Assembly: GCA_022792835.1 (NCBI GenBank)
Contig: JAAWBT010000087.1
Span: 1 to 48,848 of the forward strand
DNA length: 48,848 nucleotides
Direction of reading: 5' to 3'
DNA from: Lachnospiraceae bacterium
Lineage (GTDB): Bacteria; Bacillota; Clostridia; Lachnospirales; Lachnospiraceae
Below the pieces are notes generated by a model. The model searched no databases. It worked only from the letters and a program-made list of their open reading frames with translations, and was not told the origin of the DNA. Within the stretch, counting starts at the first letter, position 1. Each line of letters begins with the position of its first letter. Below, piece by piece: positions 43,156-48,848 of this stretch. The position numbers and the translations under genes are program-made.

Positions 43156-43869
43156 ATGGACGAGACGATGGAGCTGCTTCAATCGGCACACGCGGGGGAT
43201 AAAGAGGCGAGAGACAGACTGGTATCGGAAAATATGGGGTTAATCTGGTGTGTGGTGCGGCGTTTTTTAGGCCGTGGCCATGAGGCAGAAGACCTGTTCC
43301 AGATTGGCAGCATTGGACTGCTCAAGGCAATTGATAAATTTGACACCAGCTATGACGTCAGGTTTTCCACCTATGCGATTCCTATGATTACCGGAGAGAT
43401 TAAACGGTTTCTCAGGGATGACGGCATGATCAAAATCAGCCGTTCTCTAAAAGAAATGGCAGCCAAAGCCGGGGCGGAGAGGGAGCGGCTGGGGACGACA
43501 CTGGGCAGGGAGCCGACGCTTCCAGAGCTGGCGGAGTCTCTCCAGGTGGAGCCCACAGAGCTGGCGGCAGCCATGGAATCAGGGGCGGAGGTGGAATCGC
43601 TCTATAAAACCATTTATCATGGAGACGGCAATGCCATCTATCTGATTGACAAACTAGAGGACATGAAGGAAGAGGACGAAGGTGTTTTGAACAAATTGGT
43701 GGTGGCAAGGCTTTTAAAAGAATTGCCGCCACAGGAAGCCCGCCTGATTGTCATGCGTTATTATATGGATAAAACACAGACCCAGGTGGCAAAAGAACTG
43801 GGGATTTCCCAGGTACAGGTGTCCAGGCTGGAAAAGAAGATTCTGCAGACCATGAGAAGGCGGCTGTGA
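43156..43869 (+). CDS. sigF: RNA polymerase sigma-F factor
   Basis: A 237-residue sigma-70-family factor for the first forespore programme. Region 2 has ENMGLIWCVVRRF, AEDLFQIGSIGLLKAIDKFD and RFSTYAIPMITGEIKRFLRDD; region 3 has EMAAKAGAERERLG; region 4 ends with KTQTQVAKELGISQVQVSRLEK. Together with the preceding anti-sigma pair this is the spoIIA operon. GGCAGGAGG precedes the start. Confidence 0.96.
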   Translation: MDETMELLQSAHAGDKEARDRLVSENMGLIWCVVRRFLGRGHEAEDLFQIGSIGLLKAIDKFDTSYDVRFSTYAIPMITGEIKRFLRDDGMIKISRSLKEMAAKAGAERERLGTTLGREPTLPELAESLQVEPTELAAAMESGAEVESLYKTIYHGDGNAIYLIDKLEDMKEEDEGVLNKLVVARLLKELPPQEARLIVMRYYMDKTQTQVAKELGISQVQVSRLEKKILQTMRRRL

Positions 43870-43921
43870 GGAAGCCGGCCTCTTGCCGGTACATGAATGA
43901 AACAGCTCACAGGCATTGGTG

Positions 43922-43951
43922 TGAATAAAAAATTTCGCTTTAGCCATACTA
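43922..43951 (+). promoter_or_regulatory. sigma-G-type promoter of the spoVA operon
   Basis: TGAATA (43922-43927), 17 bases, CATACTA (43945-43951). This fits the sigma-G consensus from Bacillus subtilis, where spoVA is sigma-G dependent. It lies between sigF and the small membrane-protein gene at 43987, so the spoVA genes are likely switched on in the engulfed forespore. Confidence 0.8.
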
Positions 43952-43986
43952 TACCCAAAGGAAGTCTGAAGAAAGGAGCTGGGAAT

Positions 43987-44190
43987 ATGAGTGGTTCAAG
44001 AGCGAGGCGCTGGATCATCGGTTTTCTTTTGCTGGCAGCGGTCGCGGCAGTGGCAGCGGGATATCTGCTGTTAAAAAGACCTGCCGAGCGGGCGGACAAG
44101 GGAACTCTGGTACGGGCGGCCGAGGACGGAATGCAGACGGCTGGAGAGATGTTAAAAAGTGCAGTCCGCACAGTTGGTGACTGCTTATGA
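43987..44190 (+). CDS. small membrane protein, first gene of the spoVA operon
   Basis: A 67-residue protein with a basic start (SGSRARRW), one membrane segment (about 10-27, rich in Ala, Val, Leu) and a soluble helical tail. No family recognised. AAAGGAG precedes ATG 43987. Its TGA overlaps the spoVAA ATG (ATGA), so translation is coupled. Placed behind a sigma-G-type promoter it is probably expressed in the forespore and may belong to the SpoVA channel or its assembly. Confidence 0.7.
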   Translation: MSGSRARRWIIGFLLLAAVAAVAAGYLLLKRPAERADKGTLVRAAEDGMQTAGEMLKSAVRTVGDCL

Positions 44191-44813
44191 GTGAAGTGTT
44201 GTATCTGAAGCTGAATCAGAATACAGAGGTTCACGAAAAAGAGGTATTCCTGGGACAGCTTGGAAGCATCTGGTGCCGGGACAAGGCCATTGAAAGTAAA
44301 TGCAAGGCCATCAAGGTCATGAATATCCGGGCAGACAAAAAGGAACGGTATGTGGTGTCAGTCATGGAGCTGATAACAAAAATGGAAAAGCTCTGTGAGC
44401 AGGTAGAGATCAACAACATCGGGGAAACAGACTGCATTATTGACTATCAGCCGGATGTGAAGCCGCATCCTATCTGGGACTGGATTAAAGCGGCCTTTGT
44501 CTGTCTGGTGTCTTTTTTTGGGGCGGCGTTTGCCATTATGACCTTCAACAATGACGGCGATGTGAGTAACATTTTCCGTCAAATATACGCTCAGGTCATG
44601 GGGATGGCGCCGGCAGGGCCGACGATTCTGGAGCTGACCTATTCCATTGGACTGCCCATTGGAATTCTGGTGTTTTTTAATCATTTTTCCAAAGCTGCTC
44701 TTTCCAAAGACCCGACGCCAATCGAGGTGCAGATGCGTACTTACGAGACGGATGTCAATACCACATTGATTCAGAATGCGGAAAGAGAGGAATCGGGCAT
44801 TGATGTTTCTTGA
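44187..44813 (+). CDS. spoVAA: stage V sporulation protein AA
   Basis: A 208-residue membrane-linked protein of the SpoVA complex that moves dipicolinic acid into the forespore. The N-terminal domain (about 1-90) is soluble and ends VEINNIGETDCIIDYQPD, then a proline-containing link (KPHPIWDWIKAA) leads to membrane segments at about 98-117 and 146-166, the first containing FGAAFAIMTFNNDGDV, a family hallmark. It overlaps its neighbours on both sides. Confidence 0.87.
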   Translation: MSEVLYLKLNQNTEVHEKEVFLGQLGSIWCRDKAIESKCKAIKVMNIRADKKERYVVSVMELITKMEKLCEQVEINNIGETDCIIDYQPDVKPHPIWDWIKAAFVCLVSFFGAAFAIMTFNNDGDVSNIFRQIYAQVMGMAPAGPTILELTYSIGLPIGILVFFNHFSKAALSKDPTPIEVQMRTYETDVNTTLIQNAEREESGIDVS

Positions 44814-45219
44814 TTATATTCTGCTTGGCATGATCGGGCTTTGCGCCGGAGGGGTGATCGCGGCAGGGGTGTTTGCCTTTATCGTCACCATCGGCGTGGT
44901 GGTCCGTCTCATCGGAAAGACCCATACGGCAAAGCATATACGGCTGGTCGAGGACAGCATTGTGGTCGGGGGCGCGTTCGGAAACGTGGTCAACCTTTAC
45001 AAGATTCCAGTGCCGGGAGGCGTTACTTTACTGGGCTTTCTGGGGGTAGGAGCCGGAATTTTCGTGGGCTGCCTGATCATGTCTTTGGCAGAAACCTTAA
45101 ATGCACTGCCTGTGTTAAGCCGCAGAATCCGGCTGGCCACGGGCCTCCAGTATGTGATTCTGGCAATGGCAGTGGGAAAAGGTGTCGGTGCGTTGATTTA
45201 TTTTTTTCTGGGAGGATGA
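44803..45219 (+). CDS. spoVAB: stage V sporulation protein AB
   Basis: A 138-residue integral membrane protein with about four hydrophobic segments, starting MFLDYILLGMIGLCAGGVIAAG. It matches SpoVAB in length and in the phrases GKTHTAKHIRLVEDSIVVGG and LAETLNALPVLSRR. ATG 44803 is inside the end of spoVAA (11-base overlap). Confidence 0.88.
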   Translation: MFLDYILLGMIGLCAGGVIAAGVFAFIVTIGVVVRLIGKTHTAKHIRLVEDSIVVGGAFGNVVNLYKIPVPGGVTLLGFLGVGAGIFVGCLIMSLAETLNALPVLSRRIRLATGLQYVILAMAVGKGVGALIYFFLGG

Positions 45220-45252
45220 AATATAAAAATGGACAGAGAGGAGCCAGTTCTT

Positions 45253-45744
45253 ATGGAAAAAAACAAAAAAATTCCGCGTCCCGGCACGGACATGAAACCG
45301 GAGGAATACGAAAAATATGTGAAGCAGGTCACACCGGTTCACAATACGCCTCTTAACATGATAAAAGCGTTTTTAACCGGCGGGATCATCTGTACCATCG
45401 GCCAGTTTTTCATGAATACCTTTACGAACAACGGCTTGGATAAAGAGGCGGCCGGCGCATGGACCCTGCTGATCCTGATCGGAGGAACAGTCATACTGAC
45501 TGGCCTAAATATATTTCCCAAAATCGTCACCTTCGGCGGCGCCGGGGCCCTGGTGCCCATCACTGGCTTTGCCAACTCCGTGGTGGCCCCGGCCATCGAG
45601 TACAAAAAAGAGGGTCAGGTCTTCGGCATCGGCTGCAAGATCTTCACCATCGCCGGCCCGGTGATCCTGTACGGGATCTTTGCCAGCTGGATTGCGGGGA
45701 TAATTTATTATTTTTTGGATATGGCAGGGGTTTATTGGGCGTAA
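45253..45744 (+). CDS. spoVAC: stage V sporulation protein AC
   Basis: A 163-residue membrane protein that acts as a mechanosensitive channel subunit in B. subtilis SpoVA. Family phrases are MKPEEYEKYVKQVTPVHNT, AFLTGGIICTIGQ, FGGAGALVPITGFANSVVAPAIEYKKEGQVFG split along the segments, and GIGCKIFTIAGPVILYG. ATG 45253 has GAGAGGAG nine bases upstream; ATG 45229 is the alternative. The gene normally continues into spoVAD and spoVAE, but here a terminator follows 50 bases later and neither gene is found in the rest of the window. Confidence 0.92.
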   Translation: MEKNKKIPRPGTDMKPEEYEKYVKQVTPVHNTPLNMIKAFLTGGIICTIGQFFMNTFTNNGLDKEAAGAWTLLILIGGTVILTGLNIFPKIVTFGGAGALVPITGFANSVVAPAIEYKKEGQVFGIGCKIFTIAGPVILYGIFASWIAGIIYYFLDMAGVYWA

Positions 45745-45794
45745 AGGATTTATGCAGAGGCGATGAGCTGAACAGGAAATATGGATTTATGGGG

Positions 45795-45832
45795 CAGAGC
45801 AGCGGAGATTGATTTTCGTTGCTCTGTTTTTT
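45795..45832 (+). terminator. terminator after spoVAC
   Basis: CAGAGCAGCG pairs with CGTTGCTCTG (one G-T pair), followed by TTTTTT. It marks the end of the sporulation operon and the border of the AT-rich downstream region. Confidence 0.85.
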
Positions 45833-45888
45833 AATTGCGTATTCTGGAAAAATGCATTATGCTTAATGTGAAGAAAGTATGATTGGTT

Positions 45889-45916
45889 TTGGAAAAAAAT
45901 AATATTTGAATATTAT
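45889..45916 (+). promoter_or_regulatory. promoter of the second island
   Basis: TTGGAA (45889-45894), 16 bases, TATTAT (45911-45916), upstream of the small frame at 45950, which has GGAGAGGG as ribosome-binding site. Confidence 0.4.
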
Positions 45917-45949
45917 AGTTGATTATAGATATGGAGAGGGAAATAGAAA

Positions 45950-46102
45950 ATGGGAATAAGGCCGACTGGATTTAGTACGCCTTGGGTTGGGCTTTCCTGG
46001 GAATATACAGAAAAAAAAGTCCCGGAGATTTTATCGGAGATTTATGCCAGGAGAAAAAATCAAGGTTTTTATCAGTTCTATATGCGGAGAGCCAAGGTAT
46101 GA
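45950..46102 (+). CDS. small protein with GFSTPWVGLSW motif, overlapping the DUF4062-like gene
   Basis: A 50-residue frame whose ATG has a good GGAGAGGG site ten bases upstream. The product begins MGIRPTGFSTPWVGLSWEYT. This resembles the GISTPxGGxSW N-terminal signature of a family of bacterial proteins (as I recall DUF6650-type), which normally continue for another 80-100 residues. Here homology fades after about residue 35 and the frame ends at TGA 46100-46102. It overlaps the DUF4062-like gene in another frame. I read it as a truncated or frame-shifted piece, perhaps only a leader for the next gene. Confidence 0.45.
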   Translation: MGIRPTGFSTPWVGLSWEYTEKKVPEILSEIYARRKNQGFYQFYMRRAKV

Positions 46103-46622
46103 TAAGGTACGCACAGAATTAAAAAATGCGATAGAAGGAACAAACCTGGCAGAAGTATATTTGTCTGAAGCAAATCCGGCCTTGAGCCTGCCCATGGAAG
46201 TACATGATGCTTTTGCATTGGAAGGTAGTGACTTGTGCATTTTCTTGATTGATAATGCGGATGGTGTGGCACCCGAAGTACAGAAACAAATAGACTTAGC
46301 AAAAAAATATGGTATTAAAGAGGTCTATTACTTTTGCGATGGGAGGTCATTGGAACAAACAGTTCTTGAAAAGAACCTTACGGGAATTGTGGGTATAAGG
46401 AAAGAAACCGTACATAAGTTTCAAGAGGTAAGTCAAAATGGCGGCGCTGCATTGATGAATGACATTGTATCGGTATATCGTAATTACTGCGGCGGAAATA
46501 TAATCCTCAAATCAGAAAATGAAGAATTTCAGAAAATCGGCGTAGCCGGCACGGAGTCTGTCCCTGCGTCAACGCTTCTTAAAATAGATAATATCAGGAT
46601 AATATTGCAATTGCAAAATTAA
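46044..46622 (+). CDS. DUF4062-like protein, N-terminal part before a frameshift
   Basis: A 192-residue frame beginning MPGEKIKVFISSICGEPRYD. The VFISS start, the YDKVRTELKNAIE helix, the DLCIFLIDNADGV strand and KKYGIKEVYYFCDGRS fit the DUF4062 fold, a Rossmann/TIR-like domain common in bacterial conflict systems. The frame ends at 46620-46622, but recognisably continuous protein sequence goes on in another frame from about 46603 (KDKSTFDINRCC). The stop is therefore probably a frameshift artefact or a real lesion. The start at 46044 has only CGGAG four bases before it, and it may be translated by coupling to the frame at 45950. Confidence 0.65.
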   Translation: MPGEKIKVFISSICGEPRYDKVRTELKNAIEGTNLAEVYLSEANPALSLPMEVHDAFALEGSDLCIFLIDNADGVAPEVQKQIDLAKKYGIKEVYYFCDGRSLEQTVLEKNLTGIVGIRKETVHKFQEVSQNGGAALMNDIVSVYRNYCGGNIILKSENEEFQKIGVAGTESVPASTLLKIDNIRIILQLQN

Positions 46623-47000
46623 AGACAAATCAACCTTTGATATCAACAGATGTTGTAGCGTACTATGGCGTGAAGTTGGCGCAAGGCAGGATTATGAACA
46701 TGAATTTGGAAGCAAACCGTTTGGTGAATTTGTCCGTGAGATTGTAGCATTAGATATGGATGTTGCCAAGGAAGCGTTTTCGAAGTACCTGATAGTACAG
46801 CCTTGATAGCAGACAGATTTATTTTTGTGAATCAGATAGTGGAATATGTTGTTCATAATGGAATGATGAAAGGTTTTTCCGTTCTTCAGGAATCACTATT
46901 TACTGATCAGAGAAATGTGGTTGAGATATTCACTGATTTAATTGTATGGATGGGGATTGGGAAAGTTATAGATACAACAGATACCAATGTGTTGGCGTAG
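46603..47000 (+). pseudogene. C-terminal remainder of the DUF4062-like gene in two frames
   Basis: Coding-like sequence without an intact frame. From 46603 to about 46797 one frame reads KDKSTFDINRCC, WREVGARQDYEHEFG, KPFGEFVREIVALDMD and AKEAFSKYL, then stops at 46804. The adjacent frame carries on from about 46788 with PDSTALIADRFIFVNQ, HNGMMKGFSVLQES and ends at 47000. That second frame is the same phase as the DUF4062-like gene upstream, so two opposite single-base shifts would restore one protein of about 318 residues (46044-47000). Confidence 0.6.
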
Positions 47001-47015
47001 AAGGGGGGACAATCC

Positions 47016-48566
47016 GTGAGTGTGCTAATGAACACAGAAGTAGATAAATTATCAGTTATGTATGAGGGGGATAAGAATAGAGATGCCACAGATAAGATTA
47101 GGGGATTTTTATTTCAGGATTATGTTGCGATTATGTGCCTCCTTCAAAATCAAGTAAAGTATGTCTGTTCAGAATACCTTGAGGATGTGGATATATTTTT
47201 CGAGGATGGTACATTTGAGTTTATTCAGGTAAAGTATTATCCGAAGACATATCCAAACATGAAGGAAATTTCGACAGATCTTTATTATCAGTATCTCCGT
47301 CTTCAGATGCTTCGGAGTACTTTGAAAGCAAAACCGAGCCTTTATATTCATAGAAATTCAAAGGTTGAGAAACCGGCGTTTGATAAAATGAAAGAATATA
47401 TCGAACTTGGAAATGCGCTTCCAAAATCAGTGCCTTATCCAGATGTAGCGGATTCGGCTGCTTGGCTGAAGACGAAAGTTTACACAACGAATAAGAAAGA
47501 GTTACAAAAGAAAACTCTTTTTGTGGACATGGCCTCTGAGGACTCTCTGAAAGAGTTTGTTTCAAAATATGATATCTTCTTCCAAGTGGATATCAAACGG
47601 TACAAAAAGGAATTGATGGAAGCATTGGCCAGGGCTTATCCGAATCCGGATAAGGATGGGAATGACGAGCACTGGCAGTTCATATTGCTAGGTCTTGCGA
47701 TTTCGTATATACAGCGACGTTATACGCTAGTTAATCCTGTTTTTGATCAGCTGCGAGTGGATAAAAAAGAATTTGATCGTTATATGACGGAATCTGCCAA
47801 GACGAAGACGGAACAGACAATTGCAAGTTATTTGGCGGGCATTGTTTGTGAGAAGTATGGGGAGATTATAAATAGTAATGATCTCTCAGATATACAGACA
47901 CACATGTTAAACATGATTTGCCAGAATACAGTGCGATGGATAAATGAGATTGGTAAGACTGTGGATGGTCAATATCAGTTATTGAATACATATAGCATGG
48001 ATGATGTCGGCAAGATTGCTGGCTACAGAGGAGCTCCTGTAGATGATAGACTGCTTTACGTTGCCGAATGCAAACAGGGTTTTCTTGTTTTTCTGGAGTA
48101 TTTGTGGAAGATTATGCTAAATATCTGTCAGAAGAAGGCGAATAATGAGCCAAGGAATTCTGCTCGTTTGGAAATGTTTGATCCATTGTATTATGTGGAT
48201 TCCTCAGTAACTGACTATGTTTGTCTGAATTTTCCTGAAGATAAATACGTAAACCATAGCGTGATTCTTCCTCGGGCAGGCGGAAATTTTAAAGGTGTAA
48301 AACGAAAGATTGTGGAACGTATTGTGAATATGTTAACAAAACCGGAGAAATGGTTCTTTGAGAATAGTAAACTTACGAGAGGTAAAAATTATTATAACTA
48401 TAGTACGGCGAACGTAAATGAGAATCCTACGGTTGCAGATCTTGGTGAAGATAGTTTTTATATTGAGTGTATGGATTGTATTGGAATTGATGAGGATGAG
48501 TGGGGCATACAGGAAGATTGCAACAGTTGCATTTTTTCTATGAAATGTGTGAAAGAGGAAGCGTAG
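47016..48566 (+). CDS. DUF4297-like defence nuclease
   Basis: A 516-residue protein. The N-terminal part has the signature of the DUF4297/Cap4-type restriction-endonuclease fold: KIRGFLFQDYVAIMCLL (about 28-44), then EDVDIFFEDG and FEFIQVKYY, giving the D/E...D...QxK catalytic arrangement (Asp59, Gln71, Lys73). The remaining 400 residues are helical and not recognised; the C-terminus is cysteine-rich (CMDCIGIDE, CNSCIFSMKC). No SAVED domain is apparent, so it is not an obvious CBASS Cap4. The start is GTG 47016, with AAGGGGGGA just upstream. The next gene begins two bases after its stop. An effector of a three-component ATPase system is a plausible role. Confidence 0.65.
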   Translation: MSVLMNTEVDKLSVMYEGDKNRDATDKIRGFLFQDYVAIMCLLQNQVKYVCSEYLEDVDIFFEDGTFEFIQVKYYPKTYPNMKEISTDLYYQYLRLQMLRSTLKAKPSLYIHRNSKVEKPAFDKMKEYIELGNALPKSVPYPDVADSAAWLKTKVYTTNKKELQKKTLFVDMASEDSLKEFVSKYDIFFQVDIKRYKKELMEALARAYPNPDKDGNDEHWQFILLGLAISYIQRRYTLVNPVFDQLRVDKKEFDRYMTESAKTKTEQTIASYLAGIVCEKYGEIINSNDLSDIQTHMLNMICQNTVRWINEIGKTVDGQYQLLNTYSMDDVGKIAGYRGAPVDDRLLYVAECKQGFLVFLEYLWKIMLNICQKKANNEPRNSARLEMFDPLYYVDSSVTDYVCLNFPEDKYVNHSVILPRAGGNFKGVKRKIVERIVNMLTKPEKWFFENSKLTRGKNYYNYSTANVNENPTVADLGEDSFYIECMDCIGIDEDEWGIQEDCNSCIFSMKCVKEEA

Positions 48567-48568
48567 TT

Positions 48569-48848
48569 ATGATTTTACAGGAAGAGTTTAAGAAAAGCGG
48601 CTATAAAGATATCCTTGTTGGGAATATTGCTTCTGAATATGAAATTAATCTAGAAGATATTTTTGATTTGGATCAGAAACCGGAAGCGTTATTAAGTATT
48701 TTTATCAGCGATCAAAGAGATGAATTATTTTTCCTTCTGGATGGGGACTTGGCTGAAATAGATTCCCTATGTGATTATTGGGATGATCGAATTCGGGTGT
48801 TTATGATTATTAATGGCAAATCAAAAGCGATTCATAAGTTAAAGTATA
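48569..48848 (+). CDS. partial gene, small partner of the DUF4297-like nuclease
   Basis: 93 codons, cut off by the window end. It starts at ATG 48569, two bases after the nuclease stop, with GAAAGAGGAAG upstream. The visible part is acidic and alternates helices and strands (MILQEEFKKSGYKDILVG, then LSIFISDQRDELFFLLDG). No domain is certain. The order nuclease then small protein matches the effector and middle component of ABC-three-component systems, in which an ATPase gene would follow; this is inference. Confidence 0.55.
   Translation, partial: MILQEEFKKSGYKDILVGNIASEYEINLEDIFDLDQKPEALLSIFISDQRDELFFLLDGDLAEIDSLCDYWDDRIRVFMIINGKSKAIHKLKY

Overview
The window looks like a chromosomal segment of a spore-forming Clostridia member, most likely Lachnospiraceae (Clostridium cluster XIVa). 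The grounds are the spoIIAA-spoIIAB-sigF and spoVA genes, a T-box leader in front of valS, a CIRCE-controlled clpB, Shine-Dalgarno sites of the AGGAGG type, rubrerythrin and moderate GC. This is inference from gene content; the species cannot be named from the sequence alone.

Layout. Positions 1-74 are the tail of an unidentified gene with its terminator. 539-2635 is a cell-wall-anchored surface protein. 2690-10140 is a defence-like operon: two different N6-adenine methylases, a type I specificity (HsdS-like) gene with a long C-terminal extension that is interrupted by a single in-frame amber codon, an SMC/ABC-type ATPase and an HNH nuclease. No HsdR translocase is present. 10206-14457 (minus) holds a MATE transporter, a DUF4250 protein and clpB, with a HrcA/CIRCE site over the clpB promoter. 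14591-24166 runs from an AlkD-like glycosylase into a tight same-strand cluster in which larC, larE and larB (nickel-pincer cofactor synthesis) are bracketed on each side by a MoxR-type AAA+ ATPase plus a VWA protein. 24285-30030 holds metabolic genes (SDR, rubrerythrin, nadE, upp, amidohydrolase). 30064-32077 (minus) is a FIST sensor plus soluble chemotaxis-receptor pair. 32265-40395 has a ferredoxin remnant, two small DUF genes, T-box/valS, a divergent LysR/MATE pair with a 29-bp palindrome, and folC. 40614-45744 is a small acidic protein, a TPR membrane protein, and the forespore genes spoIIAA-spoIIAB-sigF, a small membrane protein, spoVAA, spoVAB and spoVAC. From about 45.84 kb to the end the DNA becomes visibly more AT-rich and carries a second defence-like island: a DUF4062-type gene with frameshifts, a DUF4297-like nuclease and the start of a small partner gene.

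How genes may work together. The 2.7-10.1 kb operon reads as a restriction-modification-like system in which methylation (two methylases plus a specificity subunit) is combined with an ATPase-HNH pair of the PtuA/PtuB (Septu) kind instead of HsdR. This is the best candidate for an undescribed system, although the amber codon may have silenced it. The second candidate is the lar cluster: two AAA+/VWA pairs, a class related to metal-chelatase motor/adaptor subunits, embedded around three nickel-cofactor genes. In the sporulation block a TGAATA-N17-CATACTA promoter of the sigma-G type precedes the spoVA genes, so a small unnamed membrane protein is probably the first forespore-expressed gene of that operon.
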